Positions 16,840 to 25,151 of a DNA stretch of 40,862 bases are shown here, in pieces; the stretch's first letter is position 1; each line of letters opens with the position of its first letter. The stretch is from Gemmatimonas phototrophica (GTDB lineage Bacteria; Gemmatimonadota; Gemmatimonadetes; Gemmatimonadales; Gemmatimonadaceae): the NCBI GenBank assembly GCA_945870175.1, contig CAMBRJ010000002.1, forward strand, positions 1-40,862, given 5' to 3'. The notes under the pieces were generated by a model. It saw nothing but the letters and a program-made list of their open reading frames with translations. It did no database searches and was not told where the DNA came from. The translations under genes were made by a program, and so were the position numbers.

Positions 16840-17850
16840 ATGTCCTTCACGAACCGTCCAATTTCCAGTACCAACGCCCCGTTGAACCCTGAGTTGGCCG
16901 TGGCCGCCGTCGAATCGGTCGGCGACGGCGCCGACCGGCGTGGCACCAAGTGGCGGCTGATCGCCGGGTTCCTCGTGATCTACATCGTTTGGGGGTCGAC
17001 GTATCTGGCGATTCACTGGGGCGTGGAGACGATCCCGCCGTTCGGGATGGGCGCGGTCAGATTCCTGTCTGCTGGCGCGTTATTGTATGCATGGTGCCGC
17101 TTTCGTGGCGCGAAAAAACCCACAAAGAGTCAGTGGAAGACGTCGGCGGTGATTGGCACGATGCTCCTGTTCGTGGGCAACGGGGCGGTCTCCTGGGCCA
17201 GTCAGCGGGTGCCCTCCGGGCTCACGTCGGTGCTGGTCGCCACCGTCCCCCTCTGGCTCGTGCTCTGTGAGCTCTGGCAGGGGAAGCGCCCGGAGCTCAT
17301 CAAGATCATCGGCGTCCTGATCGGCCTCGCCGGCGTCGCCCTGCTCGTCATGCCAACCGGTGCGGCCACGGCCACCGTCGACCCCGTGGGGGCCTTCGTG
17401 CTCACGCTAGGCTCGTTCTCGTGGACCGTGGGCTCGCTGTATTCGCGCACCGCGCGACAGGCCGAGTCGCCCGCGTTGGCGATCGCGATGCAGATGCTGG
17501 TGGGTGGCTCGCTGCTGCTGCTGCTGTCGCTGGCCTCAGGAGAGTGGACCTCGGCGCTGCACATCTCCGCCCGATCGGCGGCCTCGCTGCTCTACTTGAT
17601 TGTGTTCGGATCGCTGAGTGGATTCAGCACCTACATGTGGCTCCTGAAGGTGGCGAGCCCTGCGGCGGTGGGGACCTACGCGTATGTGAACCCGGCCGTC
17701 GCGGTGTTGCTCGGCGTGCTGTTCGCGGGTGAGCGGCTTCCGGCGCAGGCCGTCGCCGCGATGACGGTCATTCTGGGCGGGGTCGCCATGGTCAGCATTG
17801 CCGGTGGCGGTGCCAAGCGTATGGTCACCGCCGTTTGGCGCGCGCGCTGA
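16840..17850 (+). CDS. EamA/DMT-superfamily exporter, YedA-like
   Basis: This is a ten-helix drug/metabolite transporter of 336 residues built of two EamA repeats. WGSTYLAIHWGVETIPPFGMGAVRFLSAG near residue 45 is the hallmark of the YedA subgroup. The second repeat contains GSFSWTVGSLYSRTA and ends with PVAVLLGVLFAGERLPAQAVAAMTVILGGVAM. The likely role is metabolite or toxic-compound efflux; the substrate is unknown. The tracked ORF start at 16666 lies inside the upstream gene. ATG 16840 is 4 nt after its stop. The stop codon lies in the first unit of a three-copy 14-bp tandem repeat. Confidence 0.88.
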   Translation: MSFTNRPISSTNAPLNPELAVAAVESVGDGADRRGTKWRLIAGFLVIYIVWGSTYLAIHWGVETIPPFGMGAVRFLSAGALLYAWCRFRGAKKPTKSQWKTSAVIGTMLLFVGNGAVSWASQRVPSGLTSVLVATVPLWLVLCELWQGKRPELIKIIGVLIGLAGVALLVMPTGAATATVDPVGAFVLTLGSFSWTVGSLYSRTARQAESPALAIAMQMLVGGSLLLLLSLASGEWTSALHISARSAASLLYLIVFGSLSGFSTYMWLLKVASPAAVGTYAYVNPAVAVLLGVLFAGERLPAQAVAAMTVILGGVAMVSIAGGGAKRMVTAVWRAR

Positions 17851-17885
17851 CGCGTCTGCGCTGACGCGTCTGCGCTGACGCGTCT
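17844..17885. repeat. Tandem repeat, 3 x 14 bp (GCGCTGACGCGTCT)
   Basis: Three exact consecutive copies start in the last codons of the YedA-like gene and run into the intergenic region. Each copy contains TGA, and because 14 is not a multiple of three the copies put stop codons in all three frames. Confidence 0.95.
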
Positions 17886-17948
17886 GCTGAATCCTGCGCG
17901 CGCGGGGGGGCGTACGGAACGGCGTACCCACTACTCCGGAGCGACACC

Positions 17949-18311
17949 ATGCGCACCCATATAAAAGTTGTCGGCATCGTCAACCTGCTCTACAGCGCGA
18001 TCGGCATCCTCGCCGCCGCTGGTGTGTTGATGGGCGGCATCTTCAGCTCGTTGGCCACGCTCAACCCTATCGTGCTGATTGTCGGCACGGTGACCAGCGC
18101 CCTGATAGCGATCGTGATCGGTGCCATCAGCGTGTTCGGCCTCATCGCGGGCTTCGCGCTGCTCAATCACCAGCAGTGGGCCCGCTACGTCATTCTGTTC
18201 GTGTCGGCGTTGCGTCTGTTGCGTTGGCCGTGGGGCACGCTGTTCGGGGGCTACTCGATTTGGGTGCTCATGCACGACGAGACGCGTCAGCTGTTCGCGA
18301 TGAAGTCGTAA
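17949..18311 (+). CDS. Small integral membrane protein of unknown function
   Basis: The 120-residue protein has three to four hydrophobic stretches: VVGIVNLLYSAIGILAAAGVLMGG, NPIVLIVGTVTSALIAIVIGAISVFGLIAGFALL and a shorter ARYVILFVSALRLL. It ends FGGYSIWVLMHDETRQLF. The layout resembles small membrane proteins with a C-terminal domain where a helix pair is followed by YxIWVL, but I cannot name a family with confidence. GGAG seven nt before the ATG is a good ribosome-binding site. It stands between the YedA-like exporter and the GMC oxidoreductase on the same strand. Confidence 0.75.
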   Translation: MRTHIKVVGIVNLLYSAIGILAAAGVLMGGIFSSLATLNPIVLIVGTVTSALIAIVIGAISVFGLIAGFALLNHQQWARYVILFVSALRLLRWPWGTLFGGYSIWVLMHDETRQLFAMKS

Positions 18312-18343
18312 CACGCGATCGCAACACGCGGTCGTATGACGTT

Positions 18344-18405
18344 CGGCACGCCAGAGGTCGTCGCCGAGCAGGAGCCACGGTAGCAACACGGCGGCTGGCG
18401 TGCCG
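18344..18405. repeat. Intergenic inverted repeat with perfect 11-bp arms
   Basis: CGGCACGCCAG (18344-18354) pairs perfectly with CTGGCGTGCCG (18395-18405) across a 40-nt interior that has further GC pairing. It lies 33 nt after the small membrane protein stop and 26 nt before the GMC start. It could be a terminator-like hairpin without a U-tract or a leader structure. Confidence 0.55.
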
Positions 18406-18430
18406 CGGGAATAGGCGGTAGCGTGCGACC

Positions 18431-20551
18431 GTGACCGCCATCCGTCCAGAGATCCGCACGCCCCCCCGCGTGGTGTTGCCGCACCTCTCGCGGCCGCAGC
18501 GCGCGTCCTTGGCGGCGCTTGCCCCGTGTGTACTCCGGGGGGCGCCGCCAAGCGCCGAGTCTGCGGCCGCGTTCGTCGCCCGATGTGATGCGCGACTGGA
18601 GTTACTCCCCGCGCATCGTCGCGCGCAGCTGGGGCTCGCCCTCGATGTCCTTGGTGGGCGCACGTCGGTGATGCTGGCCATTGGCAAAGCGACGCGCTTC
18701 GCGGCGTTGTCGGCGGACGATCAGACGCGTTGCTTCGATCGTTGGCTCAACTCGGCGCTCGCCCCGCTGCGCTCAGCCTCGCATTCCGTGCGTCGCCTGT
18801 TATTGGCGGTGCACTACGCGCGCCCGGACGTCACTGAGGCCATTGGCTACGCGGGGCCGATGCACCTGCGGTCACCGCGGGTGCCATGGGAAGGCCCGCT
18901 GCCCGGGGTCACTCGGCCCGACGAGCCGGTGGCGCGCGGTCCGGTCGCGCTGCCCACGATCATCGCCCCCGACCCGCTCCCACGCGGGGTGATTCCCGCC
19001 GTTGCCCTGCGCGCCGACCTGCATCGCACCGCCGATGTGGTTGTCATCGGCACTGGCGCTGGCGGCGCGGTCACGGCCGCCCGACTGGCCGAAGCCGGCT
19101 TCGAGGTGGTCGTGTTGGAGTCTGGCGCCTATCGCACGCGCGCCGATTTCAACGAACGGGAGGCCGAGCTCACCGAGCAGCTGTACGCCGACGGCGCGTT
19201 GCGGACCACCGACGATGCGTCGGTGGCATTGGTGCAGGGCAATACCGTGGGTGGATCCACCACGGTGAACTGGATGATCATGCTGCGCACGCCGGACTTC
19301 GTGCTCGATCAGTGGGCCACGGAATCCGGCGTGTATGGCATGACGCCGCGGGAGATGGGCCCCGTGTTCGAGCGCGTGGAGCGTGAGGTGCACGCCAGCG
19401 CCGTCCCCGAAGATGCCCATTCTGCCAACAACCGCATCCTGCTGGACGGGGCGCGGTCCCTCGGCTGGAAGGTGTCGACCGCGCAGATTAACGCCACCAA
19501 CTGCGTGCGTTGCGGCTTTTGCGGCGTGGGATGTCGGCATGACGCCAAGCAGTCTACGTTGGTGACGTTCGTGCCACGTGCGCTCACGGCCGGGGCCACG
19601 CTGCATGCCGATACGCACGTCGATCGGATCGAGATCCGCGAACGCGATACCGGATCGGGCACGCCGCCGCTCAAGCGCGTGCACGCCACCGTGCGCGATC
19701 CGTATTCGGGGCGCCCCGCACGCATGCTCACCATTGATGCACCTATCGTGGTCGTGGCCGGCGGCGCCATCGGCACACCGGCGCTGCTCCAACGCTCGGG
19801 GCTCGGTGGTGGCGGCGTGGGCCAGTGGCTGCGGCTGCATCCCACGACGGCGGTGTGGGGGCGGTATGATCGTGAGATCGTGACCAGCACCGGCATTCCG
19901 CTTACCACCATGTGCGATGAACATCTGCGCTGGCGAGGCACCGACTTCGGCTTCTGGATCGAAACGCCGCCGATGCATCCTTCGTTCACGGCGGCGGCCA
20001 TGCCCGGATTCGGTCAGTCACACCGCACCTTGATGTCGTCGTTCAACCAGCTCGGCGTGCTGATCGGTCTTACCCGCGACGGGGCCGAGCGCACACGTTC
20101 GAGCGGTCGCGTGCGAGTGAATCGGCGCGGCGAGACGTCGATCGCGTACGCGCTCACGGCGGAGGACCAACGCCGGGTACGCGCTTCGCTGTCGGCGACG
20201 GCGCAACTGCATTTCGCGGCTGGCGCTCGTGAAGTGGGGACCATGCACTCCACGCCGATCGTGGTCCGGTCGGCGGCCGATGTGGCTCGTCTCCAAGAAG
20301 GCTCCGTCGGTCCGAATCGGATCGGGCTCTTTTCAGCCCACGTGAACGGCACCTGTCGCATGGGCACCGATCCGTCCACGTCAGGCGCGACCCCGGAAGG
20401 CGAGCGGCACGGCGTGCGTGGGCTGTACATTTCCGATGGGTCCCTGCTGCCCACGTCACTCGGGGTAAACCCGCAGGAAACGATCATGGCGGTCGCGACC
20501 GTGCTCGCCGAGCGCATGGTGATGCGCCATGCCGGTGTGACCCGCACGTAG
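18431..20551 (+). CDS. GMC family oxidoreductase (long-chain alcohol oxidase-like)
   Basis: This is an FAD-dependent glucose-methanol-choline oxidoreductase of 706 residues with a GTG start. Residues about 20-160 form a helical domain (DRWLNSALAPLRSASHSVRRLL...AIGYAGP) like the one preceding the FAD fold in fatty-alcohol oxidases and gluconate dehydrogenase subunit 3. The Rossmann motif is GTGAGG (207-212) and QGNTVGGSTTVNW is the second FAD block. HVNGTCRMG and SLLPTSLGVNPQETIMA carry the active-site His/Asn. A four-cysteine cluster NCVRCGFCGVGC (C358, C361, C364, C368) follows the FAD block. The substrate is probably a hydrophobic alcohol, but this is only inferred. A MarR regulator follows on the same strand. 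Confidence 0.87.
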   Translation: MTAIRPEIRTPPRVVLPHLSRPQRASLAALAPCVLRGAPPSAESAAAFVARCDARLELLPAHRRAQLGLALDVLGGRTSVMLAIGKATRFAALSADDQTRCFDRWLNSALAPLRSASHSVRRLLLAVHYARPDVTEAIGYAGPMHLRSPRVPWEGPLPGVTRPDEPVARGPVALPTIIAPDPLPRGVIPAVALRADLHRTADVVVIGTGAGGAVTAARLAEAGFEVVVLESGAYRTRADFNEREAELTEQLYADGALRTTDDASVALVQGNTVGGSTTVNWMIMLRTPDFVLDQWATESGVYGMTPREMGPVFERVEREVHASAVPEDAHSANNRILLDGARSLGWKVSTAQINATNCVRCGFCGVGCRHDAKQSTLVTFVPRALTAGATLHADTHVDRIEIRERDTGSGTPPLKRVHATVRDPYSGRPARMLTIDAPIVVVAGGAIGTPALLQRSGLGGGGVGQWLRLHPTTAVWGRYDREIVTSTGIPLTTMCDEHLRWRGTDFGFWIETPPMHPSFTAAAMPGFGQSHRTLMSSFNQLGVLIGLTRDGAERTRSSGRVRVNRRGETSIAYALTAEDQRRVRASLSATAQLHFAAGAREVGTMHSTPIVVRSAADVARLQEGSVGPNRIGLFSAHVNGTCRMGTDPSTSGATPEGERHGVRGLYISDGSLLPTSLGVNPQETIMAVATVLAERMVMRHAGVTRT

Positions 20552-20603
20552 TGCGCAATTCTGTCCCATCAATGTTCCCGTCCTCCGACCACGAACGCCC
20601 GAT

Positions 20604-21176
20604 ATGAGTAAGGGAGAAAAGAAACGCCGCCGCGCGCTCGACGCGTATTCGATGCTGCAGCGCGCCGCCTCGATGGCGTCGGCGCAGGTCGAGCAGGCCG
20701 TGCATCCGTTCGGGCTCTCGGCGTCGCAGTTCGGAGTGCTGGAAACGCTGGAATTGCGCGGGCCGGTGCATCAGCAGGAGTTGGCCGTAGCGCTCGGGCG
20801 CAGCAAGGCGCAGATGACGGCGATCATCGACGCGCTCGAAGCGCGGGGCTGGGCGCGCCGCGAGCGACACGCCACTGATCGACGGTTCATCTCGGTCTAT
20901 CTCACCGACGACGGGCGCGAAGTGCTGGTGAGCACCGCCCCGGCACGGAGTGATGCGATCGTGGCGATCATGGCCGAATTGAGTGGTGAGCAACGCGCAC
21001 GCCTGGCGCGGCTGTGCCGGCGGCTGTTGCGCGTGCTCGATCCCGATCAGGCGAACGAGTTGGCCGACGACGTGACCGATGATGCGACGGTAGACGTGCA
21101 CGACGAACACGACGATGATTCTGATGACGCGCTGGAGACTCCGGCCGTCGAGACTCCGCTTCCTTCTCCGACGTAA
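20604..21176 (+). CDS. MarR family transcriptional regulator
   Basis: A winged-helix regulator of 190 residues. The DNA-binding part runs LSASQFGVLETLELRGPVHQQELAVALGRSKAQMTAIIDALEARGWARRERHATDRRFISVYLTDDGREV (about 38-105). The wing DRRFISVYLT is intact. Beyond the dimerisation helices lies an unusual acidic tail of about 35 residues (DVTDDATVDVHDEHDDDSDDALE). The gene sits 3 nt before the aminotransferase and after the GMC gene, so it probably controls its own operon. The ligand is unknown. Confidence 0.93.
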   Translation: MSKGEKKRRRALDAYSMLQRAASMASAQVEQAVHPFGLSASQFGVLETLELRGPVHQQELAVALGRSKAQMTAIIDALEARGWARRERHATDRRFISVYLTDDGREVLVSTAPARSDAIVAIMAELSGEQRARLARLCRRLLRVLDPDQANELADDVTDDATVDVHDEHDDDSDDALETPAVETPLPSPT

Positions 21177-21179
21177 TCG

Positions 21180-22346
21180 ATGGCCGGACGGCACTTTCTT
21201 CAGATCCCGGGACCGACACCGGTTCCCGACCGACTGCTGCGCGCCATGCACCGAGCGATGGAGGATCATCGCTCGTCGGCATTTCCGGCGCTGACGCGAT
21301 CGATCCTCTCGCGACTGCCTCAGGTCGTCCATCAGACCAAGGGCGAGCCGTTCGTTTTCCCGGCCACGGGTACCGCGATGTGGGAAGCGGCGCTGGTGAA
21401 CACGGTGAATCCCGGCGCACGACTCCTGGCCGTTCGCTTCGGACAGTTCTCGCACTTGTTCATTCAGACCGCGCGCGCCCTCGGTTATCAGGTAGACGTG
21501 ATCGAAGAGCCGTGGGGTGAGGTGGCCGATCCGGCCCGAATCGAAGCGGCGCTGGCCGCCGACACGGCGCATGAGATTCAAGGTGTGCTGCTGGTGCACA
21601 ACGAAACGGCCACCGGTGTCACGAGTGATGTGGCCGCCGTGCGCGCCGCGATCGATCGCGCACAGCATCCGGCGCTGCTGTTCGTGGACGGCGTGAGTTC
21701 GATTGCCAGCCTCGATTTTCAGTTCGATGCGTGGGGGGTAGACTGTGCCATCACGGGCACGCAGAAGGGCTTCATGTTGCCGGCCGGGCTCGGCATCCTC
21801 TACCTGAGCGAGAAAGCACTCGCGCGAGTGGACCGCTGCACGATGCCGCGCGCGTACTTCGATCTGCGCCCGATGCGCACGAACAACGCGCAGGGATTCT
21901 TTCCGAGCACGCCGGCGCTGTCGCTGCTGTTCGGTCTCGACGAAGCGCTCACGATGCTGCTGGACGAAGGCATGGCGGCGGTGGCCGAGCGTCACCGGTT
22001 TCTGGCCAATGGTGTGCGCGCGGCGGTGCAGGCGTGGGGGCTGCGGCAGTGTGCGAAGCGGCCCGAGATCGCCTCGAATTCACTCACGGCCGTGATGGTG
22101 CCCGAGGGGTACGACGCGCGCCACGTGATCGAGATGGCGTTCACGCGCTACGATATTTCGCTGGGATCGGGGCTGAACGAAGTCGCCGGCAAGGTCTTCC
22201 GCATCGGCCATATCGGCGATACGAACAGTCTCACGCTGGCCGGTGCGTTGTCGGGTGTGGAGATGGCGCTGTGCGATGCGGGCATTCCGATCACGCTTGG
22301 CAGTGGCGTCGGTGCCGCGCTCCAGCAGTGGCGGGTGTCGGCATGA
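21180..22346 (+). CDS. Class V aminotransferase, serine--glyoxylate / alanine--glyoxylate type
   Basis: This PLP enzyme transfers the amino group of serine or alanine to glyoxylate, giving glycine plus hydroxypyruvate or pyruvate. It has 388 residues with IPGPTPVP at the N-terminus, PATGTAMWEAAL (phosphate-cup region), HNETATGVTSD, VDGVSSIAS and the Schiff-base lysine in GTQKGFMLP (K196). The C-terminal NEVAGKVFRIGHIGD matches the subgroup. The following gene overlaps by ATGA and encodes a glycerate/hydroxypyruvate dehydrogenase, which favours the serine-glyoxylate assignment: serine to hydroxypyruvate, then D-glycerate. Confidence 0.9.
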   Translation: MAGRHFLQIPGPTPVPDRLLRAMHRAMEDHRSSAFPALTRSILSRLPQVVHQTKGEPFVFPATGTAMWEAALVNTVNPGARLLAVRFGQFSHLFIQTARALGYQVDVIEEPWGEVADPARIEAALAADTAHEIQGVLLVHNETATGVTSDVAAVRAAIDRAQHPALLFVDGVSSIASLDFQFDAWGVDCAITGTQKGFMLPAGLGILYLSEKALARVDRCTMPRAYFDLRPMRTNNAQGFFPSTPALSLLFGLDEALTMLLDEGMAAVAERHRFLANGVRAAVQAWGLRQCAKRPEIASNSLTAVMVPEGYDARHVIEMAFTRYDISLGSGLNEVAGKVFRIGHIGDTNSLTLAGALSGVEMALCDAGIPITLGSGVGAALQQWRVSA

Positions 22347-23341
22347 GCGCCTTGTCGACGAACACGAAGGACGTCCGCGTGGTGGTCACGCGGAAGATGC
22401 CGGCCGCGGTGGAAGCGGAGATCGCGTCGCGCTACGACGCCTTGTTCAACAAGACCGATCTGGCGCTCGCCCCCGAGCAGTTGAAGCAAGTGTTGCAGCA
22501 AGCGGACATTGTGATGACCACGGTGACCGATCGGTGGACCGAAGAGATCTTCAACACGCCAGGCATCCGGGCGCGCATGTTGTGCAACGTGGGTATGGGG
22601 GTCAATCACATCAATGTGGCCGCCGCCAAGCGCGCCGGCATGACCATCAGTAACACGCCCGATGTCGTCACGGATGACACGGCCGACATCGCGATCGCGC
22701 TGATGCTGATGACGATGCGCCGGTTGGGCGAGGGCGAGCGGCATGTGCGCGGCGGTGCGTGGGGTGGACTACGCCCCACGTTCATGCTGGGGCGCACCCT
22801 TCGCGGCAAAACGCTCGGCATCGTGGGCTACGGTCGGATCGGTCGCGCGGTGGCGCGTCAGGCCGCGGCTGCGTTCGATATGAAGATCATCTATCATGCG
22901 CCGCGGGAACCGCGCATCGATGATCCGGCCACGGCGGGCCCGGCGGGCGCTGAACGCGTGGATTCGTTGGAAACGTTGCTGGCGCGCGCCGATGTGGTGT
23001 CGCTGCATTGCCCCGCCACACCCGAAACGCGTCACCTCATGAACGCGCGTACGCTCGCGCTGATGCCCGCGCATGCGTATCTGGTGAACACCGCGCGCGG
23101 TGACGTGATCGACGAAGCGGCGCTCGCGTCAGTACTGAAAGAGCGAAAGATCGCCGGCGCTGGTATCGATGTGTATGAGTTCGAACCCAGCGTGACGGCC
23201 GAGCTCATGGAGCTCGAGAACGTGGTGTTGTTGCCGCACCTGGGCAGCGCCACCATCGAGACGCGCACCAACATGGGCATGCGCGCGCTGTCGAACCTCG
23301 ATTCGTTCGTTCAGACCGGGAGCGTCAGCGACCCGGTCTGA
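22343..23341 (+). CDS. D-glycerate dehydrogenase / hydroxypyruvate reductase (D-2-hydroxyacid dehydrogenase family)
   Basis: This NAD(P)H-dependent enzyme reduces hydroxypyruvate or glyoxylate. ATG 22343 overlaps the aminotransferase stop (ATGA) and gives 332 residues; the tracked start at 21731 is a read-through of the neighbour in another frame. The Rossmann motif is VGYGRIGRAVA (162-167). The catalytic triad is R252 in NTARGDVID, E281 in EFEP and H299 in LLPHLGSAT, with the exact 29- and 18-residue spacing seen in glycerate dehydrogenase. CNVGMGVNHINVAAAKRAGM is the usual substrate-domain block. Coupled to the transaminase, it completes conversion of serine to D-glycerate. Confidence 0.92.
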   Translation: MSALSTNTKDVRVVVTRKMPAAVEAEIASRYDALFNKTDLALAPEQLKQVLQQADIVMTTVTDRWTEEIFNTPGIRARMLCNVGMGVNHINVAAAKRAGMTISNTPDVVTDDTADIAIALMLMTMRRLGEGERHVRGGAWGGLRPTFMLGRTLRGKTLGIVGYGRIGRAVARQAAAAFDMKIIYHAPREPRIDDPATAGPAGAERVDSLETLLARADVVSLHCPATPETRHLMNARTLALMPAHAYLVNTARGDVIDEAALASVLKERKIAGAGIDVYEFEPSVTAELMELENVVLLPHLGSATIETRTNMGMRALSNLDSFVQTGSVSDPV

Positions 23342-23432
23342 CGCCGCACGAAATTCAAGGTATGCCCCGCGCCACCCCCGCCGCTTAGGTTGCGTTCACG
23401 CTGGTGCACAGGCTCCGGTGCTTCCGGTTGCC

Positions 23433-23489
23433 CCCACACGTTCGCCTCCAAACGGCTTCCCCAGCCCCAACACGTTCCCCACCGTGGTC
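23433..23489 (-). repeat. Dispersed ~57-bp repeat, copy A (GAACGTGTGGG family)
   Basis: Read on the minus strand it contains CCACGGTGG-GAACGTGT and, about 25 nt on, GAAGC-GTTTGG-GG-GAACGTGTGGG. Copy B at 37962-38019 aligns along its whole length with few changes and one or two small indels. Both copies lie between genes. Confidence 0.75.
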
Positions 23490-23520
23490 CATGCTGGGTT
23501 GTCCGACGAGCTCCACCCCT

Positions 23521-23543
23521 CACCACCCGTTCCCCGGGTGGTG
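23521..23543. repeat. Perfect 8-bp stem hairpin at the esterase start
   Basis: CACCACCC (23521-23528) pairs with GGGTGGTG (23536-23543) around the 7-nt loop GTTCCCC. It covers the candidate GTG starts at 23538 and 23541, so it either limits initiation there or argues for an upstream start. Confidence 0.55.
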
Positions 23544-24359
23544 GGTTCGCTGTTGCACTTTGCGGAGATCCGGTCGCGCTTTCTGCCGCACCCGCACGAC
23601 GTCATCGTCTGCCTGCCGCCCGATTATGCGCTGAACAGCGACCGACGCTATCCCGTGCTGTATCTGCACGATGGGCAGAACGTGTTCGATGACCTCGCGC
23701 TGTCGCCGTTCGGTGTGCAGTGGGGCATCGACACCACGGCGCGTGCGCTGATGCATGCGCAGGTGATCGAACCGCTCATCATTGTCGCGATCGGCAATGC
23801 CGGCCGCGATCGCATCGACGAGTACACGCCCACGCGCGACAACGCGCACGATGCCGGCGGTCTGGCCGATCGGTACGGCCAGATGCTCGCGTATGAGCTC
23901 AAGCCGTGGGTGGATCACAACTGGCGTACGCGTCGCGGCGCGCGTGACACGGGACTGGCCGGCAGCTCACTGGGCGGACTCCTTACGCTGCATCTCGGGC
24001 TCACCCACTCGGCGGTGTTTGGCAAGCTCGGCCTCCTCTCGCCGAGCGTGTGGTGGGACGAGCGCTGGATTGTGCGTCAGTTGGTGGCCAATAACGGGAT
24101 GCGTCCTGAGCTCAAGATCTGGCTCGATGTGGGGACCGCCGAGCAGCGTATGCTCAAGGGCACGCGGTTGCTGTATCGCATGCTGCTGCGCAAGGGGTGG
24201 CAGCCCGGTCACGATCTGCTGTACATGGAAGCCGATGGCGCGCTCCATGACGAGCGGGCGTGGGGTGAGCGATCGGGTTTGTTCCTGCGCTTCCTGTTTC
24301 CCGCCATGTCGTCGTCCGTCGATGCGATGGCAACAGCGATGTCGTCGGGGATGTCATGA
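23538..24359 (+). CDS. Alpha/beta-hydrolase, putative esterase (esterase D / Fes-like, PF00756 type)
   Basis: This serine hydrolase has VIVCLPPDYALNSDRRYPVLYLHDGQNVFDD (oxyanion-hole side), the nucleophile elbow GSSLGGLLTLH, an acidic residue in LDVGTAE and the His in GALHDERAWGERSGLFLRFLFP. The fold and motifs match the putative-esterase family that cleaves small esters or siderophore esters. The start is uncertain: every in-frame candidate is GTG (23418, 23484, 23538, 23541). The two upstream ones lie before or inside the dispersed repeat, so 23538 is preferred, giving about 273 residues. The stop overlaps the DUF2461 gene by ATGA. Confidence 0.82.
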   Translation: MVGSLLHFAEIRSRFLPHPHDVIVCLPPDYALNSDRRYPVLYLHDGQNVFDDLALSPFGVQWGIDTTARALMHAQVIEPLIIVAIGNAGRDRIDEYTPTRDNAHDAGGLADRYGQMLAYELKPWVDHNWRTRRGARDTGLAGSSLGGLLTLHLGLTHSAVFGKLGLLSPSVWWDERWIVRQLVANNGMRPELKIWLDVGTAEQRMLKGTRLLYRMLLRKGWQPGHDLLYMEADGALHDERAWGERSGLFLRFLFPAMSSSVDAMATAMSSGMS

Positions 24360-25090
24360 AAGACCTGATCGGCGACAGCTTCACGCAGTTCACGCCGAAG
24401 GCGTTCACGTTCCTGCGCGGCATCGCCAAGAACAACCGCAAGGAATGGTTCGAGGCGCATCGCGCGGATTTCGAACGTGAGATCAAGCGGCCGCTGGCGT
24501 TGCTCGTGGAAGAGGTGGATGTGCATCTCGCTACGATGGCGCCGGAGATCGTGGGCTCGCCGAAGAAGTCGGTGTTTCGTATTCACCGCGATGTGCGCTT
24601 CTCCAAGAACAAGGCCCCGTACAAGACGCACGCGGCGTGCTGGTTCTTTCACCGCGATGCGGGACGCGGCGTGGGCACCGAAGCGGTACACGGCGGCGCC
24701 GGCTTTTACTTCCACATCGAGCCCGGCAAATCGTTCTGCGGCGGCGGCATCTGGATGCCGCCGCGCTCGGCGGTGCACAAGATCCGTCAGGCGCTCACCG
24801 ATGACCTGGACGGATTCGAGGAGATCGTAAAGGGTCGCGCGTTCCGTCGTCGCTTTGGCGATCTGGATACGGATGGCATGCTCACGAGGCTGCCTCGTGG
24901 ATTTGCCGCCGATCATCCGGCGGAAGCCTGGCTGCGGTATCAGTCGTACACGGCGTGGACGGAGCTCACGCCGGAGGAGGTGACGAGCCCTCAGCTCCCG
25001 CAGACGCTGGCCAAGCATTTCAAGGCGATGACGCCGTTTGTGCGGTGGTTGAATACTGCGTTGGGGCTGGGTGTGGCGACGAGCCGCTAG
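24356..25090 (+). CDS. DUF2461 family protein (TIGR02453)
   Basis: A conserved protein of 244 residues without a known biochemical role. Typical blocks are present: FLRGIAKNNRKEWFEAHRADFER at 20-42, FRIHRDVRFSKNKAPYKTHAACWFF, GGAGFYFHIEPGKSFCGGGIWMPP and KIRQALTDDLDGFEEIV. Length and order match the family. It overlaps the esterase gene by four bases and is therefore cotranslated with it. Inverted-repeat element 4 begins 8 nt after its stop. Confidence 0.9.
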   Translation: MKDLIGDSFTQFTPKAFTFLRGIAKNNRKEWFEAHRADFEREIKRPLALLVEEVDVHLATMAPEIVGSPKKSVFRIHRDVRFSKNKAPYKTHAACWFFHRDAGRGVGTEAVHGGAGFYFHIEPGKSFCGGGIWMPPRSAVHKIRQALTDDLDGFEEIVKGRAFRRRFGDLDTDGMLTRLPRGFAADHPAEAWLRYQSYTAWTELTPEEVTSPQLPQTLAKHFKAMTPFVRWLNTALGLGVATSR

Positions 25091-25097
25091 GTCGTTC

Positions 25098-25151
25098 ACT
25101 GCCAACGGCTTAACTGAAAACAGCCGAACTGCTTCCTCGGGAGTTGGCAGT
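25098..25151. repeat. Inverted repeat, ACTGCCAAC type (element 4)
   Basis: ACTGCCAAC 25098-25106 pairs perfectly with GTTGGCAGT 25143-25151. AACTGC and GCAGTT words recur inside and just beyond the arms. The interior AACTGAAAACAGC resembles the outer arm of element 3. It starts 8 nt after the DUF2461 stop and may also serve as a terminator. Confidence 0.5.
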
